Part shown: positions 1 to 7,054 of the stretch, piece after piece | Numbering within the stretch: position 1 is the first letter of the stretch | How the letters are laid out: every line of letters starts with the position of its first letter | NCBI GenBank assembly: GCA_023441255.1 | Contig: JAEZPW010000276.1 | Location: 1 to 21,073, forward strand | DNA length: 21,073 nt | Reading direction: 5' to 3' | Origin: Acidobacteriota bacterium | GTDB taxonomy: Bacteria; Acidobacteriota; Terriglobia; Terriglobales; Acidobacteriaceae | Translations under genes and position numbers: made by a program | The notes under the pieces: model-generated | The model's database searches: none | The model's input: the letters and a program-made list of their open reading frames with translations, nothing else | What the model was told of the DNA's origin: nothing

Positions 1-71
1 CACCCAAGACCAGGACCTCACGGCCCCAGACCGCGGATAGCCCCGACGAGGGTGGAGCCGCCAACGTCCCG

Positions 72-884
72 GTGCAGGGCGAACTGAAGACGGCCGCGAA
101 GACGTCTACGAGCGAATATCCTTTCGCCGTGACTGTGGCCGAAGTGTATGACGGCCCGCTGGACCTGCTGCTCGATCTCATTCGCAAGCAGGACATCAAC
201 ATCTACGACATCCCAATCGCGAAGATCACGGCACAGTACCTTTCCTACGTGGAAAAGATGAAGCAGATGGATGTGAATCTGGCCGCCGATTTCGTGTACA
301 TGGCGTCGGTCCTGATCCACATCAAGAGCAAGATGCTGCTGCCGCGCGATCCGACGTTGCCGGCGGGTGAAGAAGTCGATCCGCGCGAAGAGCTGGTCAA
401 CCGGCTGCTGGAGCACGAGAAGTTCAAGACTGCCGCGCAGATGCTGATGCAGAAGCAGCAGCTTGAAGAAGCTGTCCTGACGAACCCGGCGATGAAGGAG
501 TTTCGCAACGCCGAAGGGACGGACCCCGAGTTGGCTGTGGACGTCGTCGACCTGGTGAAGACGTTCCGGGAGTTGATGGAGCGGATCAAGTCGCGTCCGG
601 TGCTACAGGTCGATGAGGAAAACGTCAGTGTAGGCTCGATGATCGACTACGTGCGGCGGCGGATGATGGTGGAAGACAAGCCGATCCGGCTGAAACACGT
701 CTTGAGGCACCTGAATTCTCATCGGGCGCTGGTTTGTGCTTTCCTGGCCGTGCTCGAGCTGGTACGGTTGCAGGCTGTGGTACTGAAGCAGGAATCGGTG
801 TTCGGTGAGATTCTGCTGAAGAAGAACAGGAATTTCGATACGGCGTTCGGAGAGCAGTCGGCCGTTAAAGACGACTGGAGATAG
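72..884 (+). CDS. scpA: Segregation and condensation protein A (ScpA, kleisin)
   Basis: ScpA is the kleisin subunit of the bacterial SMC-ScpAB condensin, bridging SMC heads and binding ScpB to compact and segregate chromosomes. The N-terminal SMC-binding region shows the family signature DGPLDLLLDLI (about residues 27-37), then INIYDIPI and ITAQYL. The middle has MASVLIHIKSKMLLPRDP. The C-terminal winged helix covers about residues 205-260. Length (270 aa) is normal for the family. The start is uncertain: position 72 is GTG without a visible Shine-Dalgarno site, and the frame stays open upstream to the window edge, so the real start may lie outside. The scpA-scpB-rluB order is common in bacteria and supports the call. 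The gap to scpB is unusual because it holds an inverted heptamer array. Confidence 0.95.
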   Translation: MQGELKTAAKTSTSEYPFAVTVAEVYDGPLDLLLDLIRKQDINIYDIPIAKITAQYLSYVEKMKQMDVNLAADFVYMASVLIHIKSKMLLPRDPTLPAGEEVDPREELVNRLLEHEKFKTAAQMLMQKQQLEEAVLTNPAMKEFRNAEGTDPELAVDVVDLVKTFRELMERIKSRPVLQVDEENVSVGSMIDYVRRRMMVEDKPIRLKHVLRHLNSHRALVCAFLAVLELVRLQAVVLKQESVFGEILLKKNRNFDTAFGEQSAVKDDWR

Positions 885-890
885 GAAAAA

Positions 891-981
891 CAGTTTCCAG
901 TTTCTAGTTTCTAGTTTCTGGTTGTGAGAAGTACGTTGAGACCACTTCGACCAGAAACCAGAAACGAGAAACCAGAAACTC
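891..981. repeat. Inverted 7-nt repeat array between scpA and scpB
   Basis: Four consecutive heptamers of the form YAGTTTC occupy 891-918. After a spacer of about 35 nt, four heptamers of the form GAAACNN occupy 954-981. The second block is the inverted complement of the first: 31-nt arms pair with about four mismatches, so the RNA could form a long hairpin. The right arm ends 8 nt before the scpB ATG, so the structure could affect scpB translation or scpA-scpB polarity. I infer that from position only. Related NAGTTTC units recur at 12435-12462. Confidence 0.8.
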
Positions 982-989
982 TCTTCACC

Positions 990-2330
990 ATGGGACTTAA
1001 GGGCAAGATCGAGGCGATCATCTACGCGGCAGAAGAGCCGGTGTCACTGGAGCAGATTGCGCTGCTCGTGAAGGAACCGGCGTTGCAGGAGCTGGCCGAG
1101 GAACGCGCGCGCGCTGAAGCAGAGGAAGCTGCGGCTAAAGAGCAGCAGGAAGGCGTAGCAGTCGACGCTAGTTGGCCGGAAGCACCGGAAAATGCGCCGC
1201 AGACGGAAGCCGTAGAAGCGGGCACGGCGGATGCGGGTGCGGTGGATGCGGGTACGGCGGCTACTGACGTTTTGGAGCAGACTGCGGTAGCTGGCGAATC
1301 GATTCCTGCCGAATCTGAAACGGCGCCCAGCGTTGACGCGGTGCCGCCCGAGGCGGGCGAGAAGCAGGTTGCGTCCGAGCCGGTTGAAAATGTAGGGCCG
1401 GAGCTTTCACAGTCCGCAGTCCAGGGCGAAGGTTCAGCTGAATCTCAAGGTGTTTCGCAAGCTGCCGAGGTGGGCGCAAGCCCTGATGCCGTTGCAGGTG
1501 CTGAACGAAGCGGGGGCACCGAAGCAAGCTCTCCACAAACCGACGTTTCGCCTGCCCAGGAGCAGCCGCGAGCCGAAGCCTCTGAGAACGCTAAGCCGGC
1601 GGTGGCGTCAAAGCGAAGAGCGAAGGCGGATATTCCGCCAGAAGTACGCTCAAAGGTGCGGTCCGTTGTCGAGGAACTGATAGCGGATTACACGAACCCT
1701 GAACGCGGAATGGAGATCAGGCAGATTGCGGGCGGATACCGCATGACGACCAAGCCGGAGCACCACGATGTGGTGAAGGCTTTCGCCAAGAGCTTGAAAC
1801 CTCCGCTGCGGCTGTCACTTCCCGCGCTGGAGACCCTCGCTGTGATCGCCTACAAGCAGCCTGTAACGGCGCCGGAGGTAAGCGAAATCCGCGGCGTGGA
1901 CTCGCAAGGCGTGATCGCTACCCTGCTCGACCGGAAGCTGATCACGACGGCGGGCCGCAAGGCCGTAATCGGCAGGCCCATCCTCTACAAGACCACGAAA
2001 GAGTTCCTGCTACGGTTCGGGCTGAATGAGATCGCCGAACTGCCCAGCATGGAGGAGTTCGAGAAGTTGGCCCTGGAAGCCGGTCAGGTGGACATGTTCC
2101 AGGCTGATGACGGAGGGGAAACTCCGACGGACGAAGGTTCGGCGGGCACCGAGGCGAGTTCCCAACAACTTCCCGCCACCGAAGCCGAAGACTCACCGGA
2201 AGCCAATAACGCAGCCGATGCCGAGCAACAGGAGCCGTCCGGGGAGCAGCCGCAAGGTGAAGATCAGGTTCCGGAGTCATCTGATCGCGCCGAGAACAAC
2301 CCCGCGAAGTCCGAGGAGCCAGTGCATTAG
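990..2330 (+). CDS. scpB: Segregation and condensation protein B (ScpB) with a large disordered insertion
   Basis: ScpB is the winged-helix dimer that binds ScpA in the SMC condensin. I chose the ATG at 990 because the family N-terminus starts there (MGLKGKIEAIIYAAEEPVSL); an upstream GTG at 924 would translate the heptamer array. Residues 1-33 are the start of the first winged helix. About residues 34-213 are an insertion rich in Ala, Glu, Gln, Pro and Ser. The winged helix resumes at VRSVVEELIADY and GMEIRQIAGGYRMTTKPE (about 220-252). The second winged helix contains LPALETLAVIAYKQPVTAPE and IRGVDSQGVIATLLDRKLI. From about residue 373 to 446 there is an acidic disordered tail. ScpB is usually about 180-250 aa, so 446 aa is roughly double. 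The ScpB core itself is unmistakable. Confidence 0.93.
   Translation: MGLKGKIEAIIYAAEEPVSLEQIALLVKEPALQELAEERARAEAEEAAAKEQQEGVAVDASWPEAPENAPQTEAVEAGTADAGAVDAGTAATDVLEQTAVAGESIPAESETAPSVDAVPPEAGEKQVASEPVENVGPELSQSAVQGEGSAESQGVSQAAEVGASPDAVAGAERSGGTEASSPQTDVSPAQEQPRAEASENAKPAVASKRRAKADIPPEVRSKVRSVVEELIADYTNPERGMEIRQIAGGYRMTTKPEHHDVVKAFAKSLKPPLRLSLPALETLAVIAYKQPVTAPEVSEIRGVDSQGVIATLLDRKLITTAGRKAVIGRPILYKTTKEFLLRFGLNEIAELPSMEEFEKLALEAGQVDMFQADDGGETPTDEGSAGTEASSQQLPATEAEDSPEANNAADAEQQEPSGEQPQGEDQVPESSDRAENNPAKSEEPVH
1218..1262 (+). repeat. Three tandem 15-bp units inside the scpB insertion
   Basis: Three in-frame 15-bp units follow one another, each starting GCGGG and encoding AGTAD, AGAVD and AGTAA (residues 77-91 of ScpB). 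Copies differ at only a few positions. This looks like slippage-driven growth of the low-complexity insertion. Confidence 0.75.
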
Positions 2331-2348
2331 CTATTGAGAAGAACTGAG

Positions 2349-2381
2349 AGGCGCGGCCCAGGCTGCGCCTTTTTGTTTTTT
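2349..2381 (+). terminator. Intrinsic terminator after scpB
   Basis: A 6-bp stem AGGCGC/GCGCCT (2349-2354 with 2365-2370) has a 10-nt loop. It is followed directly by a T-rich run, TTTTTGTTTTTT (2370-2381). It lies 19 nt after the scpB stop codon and separates scpAB from rluB. Confidence 0.8.
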
Positions 2382-2456
2382 CGCAAGATCCGGGTTCCGC
2401 TTCTGTGGAGTTCCACGTAGAATCGCCTGTTCGCTCCGCAACATCTTAGGTACAGA

Positions 2457-3305
2457 ATGCCGCTTGAACGACTGCAAAAGATACTTGCGTCCGCCGGAAT
2501 AGCGTCGCGCCGCAAAAGTGAGGAATTGATCGCCTCGGGTCGCGTAGAGGTGAACGGCCAGGTCGTGACTGAACTGGGAACGAAGGCCGATCTCGCACAC
2601 GACCGCATCAAGGTGAACGGCAGGCTCCTGCAGGGTCCGGAACGCAAGGTCTACCTGCTCATGAACAAGCCGAAGGGCTACGTGACGACGGTAAGCGACC
2701 CGGAAGGGCGTCCCACGGTGATGGACCTGCTCCGCAACGTGGGAGAGCGCGTGTTCCCTGTCGGAAGGCTCGATTACCTGAGCGAAGGACTTCTGCTGCT
2801 GACGAACGACGGGCCGCTGATGCAGAAGCTCACGCACGCGTCATCGCACGTGCCGAAGATGTATCTCGTCAAGACCAGCGGCAGACCCTCGGAGGAGGGC
2901 TTGGCGCAGTTGCGAAAAGGAGTGGTGCTTCCTCCTGTCAGGGCGCACTCGATGACCGGCGAAAGCTATCGCCGACGCAGCGAAGGCGATGCACGGCCAG
3001 AGCGTACCGGCCCCGCAAAGATCGAAGTTGTACGCGAAGGCGAAAACCCGTGGTTTGAAGTAACAATAACCGAGGGGCGGTATCACCAGATCAGGCGCAT
3101 GTTCGAACTGATCGGACACAAAGTGGAGAAGATCAAGAGGGTGAAATATGGCCCGCTCGTGCTGGACGTGGAGCCCGGAAAGATAAGGCCGCTGAACACC
3201 TCAGAGGTGATGGCCCTGGAGCGCAGCGCGACAGCGAGCAAGTCACGGCCAGCGAGGAAGAGAAAGTCTTCGGAAAGACAAGGCACTCGCGGACGTGAGC
3301 GGTAG
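2457..3305 (+). CDS. rluB: 23S rRNA pseudouridine synthase, RluB/RsuA family
   Basis: The enzyme converts specific uridines in ribosomal RNA to pseudouridine. An N-terminal S4 RNA-binding domain (about residues 1-60; MPLERLQKILASAGIASRRK) precedes the catalytic domain. The family motif is GRLDYLSEGLLLLTNDG with catalytic Asp106. The motif YHQIRRMFELIGHKVEKIKR (about 203-222) is typical of the RsuA/RluB/E/F group. The C-terminus is a short basic tail. Length 282 aa is normal. The ATG at 2457 starts exactly at the S4 domain, with a weak AGG 6 nt upstream. Its place after scpAB fits RluB better than RsuA, but the exact target uridine cannot be read from sequence. Confidence 0.92.
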   Translation: MPLERLQKILASAGIASRRKSEELIASGRVEVNGQVVTELGTKADLAHDRIKVNGRLLQGPERKVYLLMNKPKGYVTTVSDPEGRPTVMDLLRNVGERVFPVGRLDYLSEGLLLLTNDGPLMQKLTHASSHVPKMYLVKTSGRPSEEGLAQLRKGVVLPPVRAHSMTGESYRRRSEGDARPERTGPAKIEVVREGENPWFEVTITEGRYHQIRRMFELIGHKVEKIKRVKYGPLVLDVEPGKIRPLNTSEVMALERSATASKSRPARKRKSSERQGTRGRER

Positions 3306-3341
3306 GAGGCGGGACAACTTGGCGTTTTGCGAAAGGAATCC

Positions 3342-4472
3342 ATGAGCAAGTTCGACGAGGTGGTACCCGCACACATCAGGGCCCTGGGCGGATACGCCGC
3401 AGGGAAACCGCTGAAACAGGCGGAGAGGGAAAGCGGAGTGCGCTGTATCAAACTGGCTTCCAACGAGAACCCGTTCGGGCCGTCGCCGCTGGCGATTGAA
3501 GCCATGCGACAGGCCGCGACAGAGGTCAATCTTTACCCAGACAACGATGCCAGCGACCTGAAGGCAGAGCTTGCCTCGCGCAACAACATGGATCCTGCAC
3601 AGCTCATGATCACGGGCGGATCCACACAGTTTCTGGACATCATCGGGCGGACTCTGCTCACCCCGGGACTGAACGCGATCACGAGCGAACGCTCTTTCAT
3701 CGTCTATCCGATCGCGGCCCGGACGTCCGGAGGAGAGTTGATCCAGGTGCCGATGCATGGCGACACGTTTGACCTGGACGGCATTCTTTCGGCAATGAAC
3801 GACAAAACCCGTGTAGTCTTCATCGCCAACCCGAATAACCCGACGGGAACCATGCTTGATCCGGTTGCGGTGGACAGGTTCATCGCCGCGGTTCCCGAGT
3901 CGGTGACGGTTGTGCTGGACGAAGCCTACTACGATTTCGCCAGCTACTTTGCAGCGCAGCGGGGACTGGAGTACACGCATTCTCTGGACTACGTGAGGCA
4001 GGGGAAGAACGTGATCGTGTTGCGTACGTTCTCCAAGGCACATGGGTTGGCGGCGGTGAGATGCGGATACGGCTTCGGGCCGGAGCGACTGATACAGCAT
4101 CTGGCCAAGGTGCGAACGGCGTTCTCGGTTTCGAGTGTCGCAGAAGCGGCAGCACTCGCCGCCCTTCGCGATGAATCGCATATTCGCAAGTCGCTGGAAA
4201 ACAACGCGGCAGGTGCGGAGTGGCTCACAAAGCGGCTGAGTAACATGGGATTGCGTGTGGTACCGACGTTCGCCAATTTCCTCTACGTCGAAACCGAAGA
4301 AGACTCTGTGACACTGGCGAAACGAATTCAAGATGAGGGCGTCATCGTTCGGCCTCTCAGCGTTTGGGGTGCGCCGAAAGCGATCAGAGTGAGCGTGGGC
4401 ACACCGGAGCAGAACGAAAAGTTCATTGCAGCGCTGAGCAAAGTTCTGGAGCCGGCGACGACAGCCTCTTGA
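3342..4472 (+). CDS. hisC: Histidinol-phosphate aminotransferase (class I/II PLP enzyme)
   Basis: This PLP-dependent enzyme transfers an amino group from glutamate to imidazole-acetol phosphate in histidine synthesis; many homologues also use aromatic keto acids. Visible motifs are LASNENPFGPSP near the N-terminus, ANPNNPTGT (Asn166), VLDEAYYDF (Asp193, Tyr196) and the PLP lysine Lys232 in TFSKAHGLAAVRCGYGF, with Arg240 binding phosphate. I chose the ATG at 3342 over a TTG at 3327 because AAAGGA lies just upstream and the protein then has the usual start and length (376 aa). No other his genes are in the window, so it may serve aromatic amino acid synthesis as well. A strong terminator follows. 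Confidence 0.92.
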   Translation: MSKFDEVVPAHIRALGGYAAGKPLKQAERESGVRCIKLASNENPFGPSPLAIEAMRQAATEVNLYPDNDASDLKAELASRNNMDPAQLMITGGSTQFLDIIGRTLLTPGLNAITSERSFIVYPIAARTSGGELIQVPMHGDTFDLDGILSAMNDKTRVVFIANPNNPTGTMLDPVAVDRFIAAVPESVTVVLDEAYYDFASYFAAQRGLEYTHSLDYVRQGKNVIVLRTFSKAHGLAAVRCGYGFGPERLIQHLAKVRTAFSVSSVAEAAALAALRDESHIRKSLENNAAGAEWLTKRLSNMGLRVVPTFANFLYVETEEDSVTLAKRIQDEGVIVRPLSVWGAPKAIRVSVGTPEQNEKFIAALSKVLEPATTAS

Positions 4473-4499
4473 TACCCGAGAGAGTCTCAAGCCACGATC

Positions 4500-4528
4500 A
4501 GCCTATCGTTATACGATAGGCTTTTTTT
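4500..4528 (+). terminator. Strong intrinsic terminator after hisC
   Basis: A perfect 10-bp stem AGCCTATCGT/ACGATAGGCT (4500-4509 with 4513-4522) with a TAT loop is followed by seven T residues (4522-4528). It begins 28 nt after the hisC stop codon. This is the clearest terminator in the window. Confidence 0.93.
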
Positions 4529-4617
4529 GTGCCCTCGATTCAACATTCGAATGACCAACGGCGGGACTGGTTTCGTCATCCCAACCGTACCACTCAACAT
4601 TTTCAGGAGATAATAGA

Positions 4618-4899
4618 ATGCCAGAAGATCGCGAAGGCACGGGCAAACATCCGCACAAGAGCACGGAAGAGCCGTATCCGCATACAAAGGACAGGGGCAC
4701 GGAACAGGGCGGAGGCGAAAGACGCGAATCCCGCCAGAGCAGCGGTCGCGAGAACGAATCAAACCGCGGCAACCGCGAGAGCGAATCAAGCCGCTCCGAA
4801 AACCGCGACCTGAAACAACGCGAGTACCGCGACAACGAAGGAAACGTGCATCACCACACTAACACTTACGAAGAACAGCACGGGAAAGAGAAAAAGTAG
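4618..4899 (+). CDS. Small, highly charged, probably disordered protein of unknown function
   Basis: I do not recognise a named family. The 93-aa product is almost wholly hydrophilic (Glu, Arg, Asn, Ser, Gly, His), with no hydrophobic core, no cysteine and no signal peptide, so it is probably intrinsically disordered. Internal repetition is visible: near-identical 27-bp units around 4750-4803 encode RENESNRGN and RESESSRSE. Evidence that it is a gene is an excellent Shine-Dalgarno site, AGGAGA at 4605-4610, 7 nt before the ATG, plus a preceding terminator that isolates it as its own unit. The composition resembles small stress-related hydrophilic proteins, but that function is a guess. It converges with the acyl-CoA synthetase gene. 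Confidence 0.7.
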   Translation: MPEDREGTGKHPHKSTEEPYPHTKDRGTEQGGGERRESRQSSGRENESNRGNRESESSRSENRDLKQREYRDNEGNVHHHTNTYEEQHGKEKK

Positions 4900-4912
4900 C
4901 CCTGAGGCAAAG

Positions 4913-4955
4913 GGGCGGAGCAGCCTAAAAGACCAGGTTGCTGCCGCCCTTCCCT
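4913..4955. terminator. Probable hairpin terminator between convergent genes
   Basis: GGGCGGAGCAGCCT (4913-4926) pairs imperfectly with AGGTTGCTGCCGCCC (4935-4949), one bulge and one wobble. On the + strand it is followed by the pyrimidine-rich TTCCCTTTCT. It sits between the small charged protein and the acyl-CoA synthetase and could stop the + transcript. The T-run is interrupted, so efficiency is uncertain. Confidence 0.5.
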
Positions 4956-4977
4956 TTCTATGCCCTTCCCTTTCTAT
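4946..4977. repeat. Perfect 16-bp tandem duplication at the 3' end of the acyl-CoA synthetase gene
   Basis: GCCCTTCCCTTTCTAT occurs twice back to back (4946-4961 and 4962-4977) with no mismatch. The second copy contains the stop codon of the minus-strand synthetase gene (CTA at 4974-4976), so a second TAG follows 16 nt downstream of the first. Confidence 0.9.
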
Positions 4978-6719
4978 GGATGGCCAGTGATCTTTTGGTG
5001 GGACGCGACGTCCTGAAGCCCCATCTCGGAAACAGCAATCTCTCTCATCCGGAATTTCTGGACTTTGCCGGTAACCGTGAGCGGGAAATCGTTCACGAAC
5101 TTCACGTGCCGGGGTATCTTGAAATCGGCGATACGTCCTTTGCAGAACGCCTTGATATCGTCGTAAGTAAGTTCTGCTCCCTCCCGAAGCTTGACCCACG
5201 CCATCACTTCCTCGCCGTACTTCGCGTCAGGGATGCCGACGACCTGAACGTCGGCGATAGCAGGGCAATGATGCAAGAACTCCTCGATCTCACGGGGGTA
5301 GATATTCTCTCCGCCGCGAATGATCATTTCCTTGATGCGTCCCGTGATCTTGAAGTAGCCGGCGTCGTCCACAACGGCAACATCGCCTGTATGTAACCAG
5401 CCCTCAGCGTCGATGGCCTCGGCCGTACCTTGCGGGTCGTTGTAATAGCCGTTCATAACCATATACCCGCGAGCGCAAAGTTCGCCGTTCTCTCCGGTTG
5501 CTACCGTCTCGCCAGTCTGCACGTCAACGATCTTCACTTCCGTGTGCGGCAGAGCGCGGCCCACGCTGGCCACGCGAATTTCAAGTGGATCGTCGGTGCT
5601 GGTCTGGGTGATCACCGGCGAGCACTCGGTGAGTCCGTAGGCGATGGTCAGTTCCGAGCAGTGCATTTCGCTGACGACGCGCCTCATGAGTTCGATGGGA
5701 CAGGAGGAACCAGCCATGATTCCGGTGCGCAGCGAAGTGACATCGAACTCGCGAAAGCGCGGGTGGTCGAGTTCGGCAATGAACATGGTGGGAACGCCGT
5801 GTACAGCGGTGCAGCGTTCCTCATGAATGGTGGACAAGGTGGCCAGCGGGTCGAAGTAGTCGGCGGGGATGACCATGGCCGCGCCTGCGACAACGCAGTT
5901 CATGTTACCGAGCACCATGCCGAAGCAGTGGTAGAACGGCACGGGAATGCAGATGCTGTCCTGCTCGGTCATCCTCATCGCGTTTCCGATCAGAAGGCCG
6001 TTATTCACGATGGAGTAGTGACTGAGCGTTGCGCCTTTCGGCGAACCAGTCGTTCCAGAGGTGTACTGAATGTTGATCGGGTCGTGAGGATCGAGGCTGG
6101 CTTCGCGTTCGCTGAGTTGACTTGGACTAACTTGCGTTGAAAGCTCCAGGAGCGCATCCCAGGAGAACATCGCCTCGGGTGTCTGATCGCTCCTGCTGGC
6201 CGGAATGAAGACGAGGTTGCGAAGATGGGGCAGGCCGGCAGAGTTGAACGCGCCGGGCTTGCTGACGCGGCACTCAGGAGCCAGCGTGAAAAGCGTCTCG
6301 ACATAATCACAGTCGCGGAACCCGCGAATGAGGAAGAGCGACTGGCATTCCGACTGCTTCAGGGCATACTGCAGTTCGTGGGCGCGGTAGCGCAGGTTCA
6401 TGTTGACGAGGATGGCGCCGATTTTGGCCGTGGCAAACTGCAGCAGCACCCACTCCGCGCAGTTCGTGGCCCAAACACCGACGCGATCTCCCTTTTTGAT
6501 TCCCAAGGCCATCAACGCGCGAGCGACACGGTTGACCTCATCACGAAGTGCCGCATACGTGTACCGCTTGTTTTGGTGGCGCACAATCAGTGCCGGTCTG
6601 TCGGGGAACCTGTCGGCAGAACGATCCAGCGCCTGGCCGACGCAGAGATGAAGGAGTGCCGGATCTTCAACGCCCCTGAAATAGCTAAGGCTCTCGGCCT
6701 TCGCAACCGCCGCGTGCAT
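4974..6719 (-). CDS. AMP-forming acyl-CoA synthetase (fatty-acid CoA ligase, ANL superfamily)
   Basis: The enzyme activates a carboxylic acid, probably a fatty acid, to acyl-AMP and then acyl-CoA. Core motifs are in order: YTSGTTGSPKG P-loop (219-229), YGLTECSPV (361-369), GWLHTGD (440-446), the hinge GRIKEMIIRGGENIYP (460-475), and PLTVTGK with catalytic Lys552. Length is 581 aa. The overall pattern is closest to the FadD/ACSF2-like medium- to long-chain group, but substrate cannot be fixed. I prefer the ATG at 6719 because AAAGGAAAA lies just upstream; an in-frame ATG at 6761 would add 14 residues and has no ribosome site. It is separated from the upstream glucokinase gene by a 319-nt repeat-rich gap, so it is probably transcribed alone. 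Confidence 0.9.
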   Translation of the reverse strand: MHAAVAKAESLSYFRGVEDPALLHLCVGQALDRSADRFPDRPALIVRHQNKRYTYAALRDEVNRVARALMALGIKKGDRVGVWATNCAEWVLLQFATAKIGAILVNMNLRYRAHELQYALKQSECQSLFLIRGFRDCDYVETLFTLAPECRVSKPGAFNSAGLPHLRNLVFIPASRSDQTPEAMFSWDALLELSTQVSPSQLSEREASLDPHDPINIQYTSGTTGSPKGATLSHYSIVNNGLLIGNAMRMTEQDSICIPVPFYHCFGMVLGNMNCVVAGAAMVIPADYFDPLATLSTIHEERCTAVHGVPTMFIAELDHPRFREFDVTSLRTGIMAGSSCPIELMRRVVSEMHCSELTIAYGLTECSPVITQTSTDDPLEIRVASVGRALPHTEVKIVDVQTGETVATGENGELCARGYMVMNGYYNDPQGTAEAIDAEGWLHTGDVAVVDDAGYFKITGRIKEMIIRGGENIYPREIEEFLHHCPAIADVQVVGIPDAKYGEEVMAWVKLREGAELTYDDIKAFCKGRIADFKIPRHVKFVNDFPLTVTGKVQKFRMREIAVSEMGLQDVASHQKITGHP

Positions 6720-6843
6720 TGATTTTCCTTTCAGGTGTGACCGCCTCTGGTGTGCACTCATGAATAGAGGCAGGCCACTGCGGGAGCCGTGAGTAGTTGT
6801 CGTAGTCGGCTGGATTCTAGCGCGGCAGGCGGGTTATGGGGTC

Positions 6844-6969
6844 ATTAGAAGTTGTGATGTGACAGGGAGGAGTTGGAGTGAGTACGAGCGAAGCAAGGAA
6901 TCTCCAGGGCCTGCATTCGTGCTGCGGGTAGAGGTTCCTCGCTTCGCTCGGAATGACAACTTCTTAGAC
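6844..6969. repeat. Palindromic intergenic repeat with TTCGCTCGGAATGAC-like core
   Basis: Inner 18-nt arms, GAGCGAAGCAAGGAATCT (6886-6903) and AGGTTCCTCGCTTCGCTC (6932-6949), are inverted complements with two mismatches. Outer arms, TAGAAGTTGTGAT near 6846-6858 and ATGACAACTTCTTA (6952-6965), extend the palindrome. Sequence 6916-6960 closely matches 15935-15983. The rest of the 6720-7038 gap holds a separate tandem repeat (7003-7054) and nothing else I can identify. Confidence 0.75.
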
Positions 6970-7002
6970 GACTTCTTTAAAGGTTCGTGAACAACTCGGA
7001 AA

Positions 7003-7054
7003 TCACTGGCCTTTAAATAAATTCACTGGCAAATAAACTCACTGGCCTTTAAAT
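7003..7054. repeat. Tandem copies of the 3' end of the ROK kinase gene
   Basis: TCACTGGCCTTTAAAT occurs at 7003-7018 and 7039-7054. A shortened copy, TCACTGGC followed by AAATAAAC, lies between them (7023-7038). Read on the minus strand, each full copy encodes the last codons Phe-Lys-Gly-Gln and a TGA stop. The copy at 7039-7054 is the actual end of the gene and the others lie downstream. Confidence 0.85.

Noticed and set aside
891..981. CRISPR-like array
   Set aside because: Units are 7 nt and contiguous, without spacers, and no cas genes are present.
3243..4490. Long open frame on the minus strand (415 codons) across hisC
   Set aside because: It is antisense to a clear HisC with all PLP-enzyme motifs. 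Its translation is Arg/His-rich and has no family pattern, as expected for an antisense frame in GC-rich DNA.
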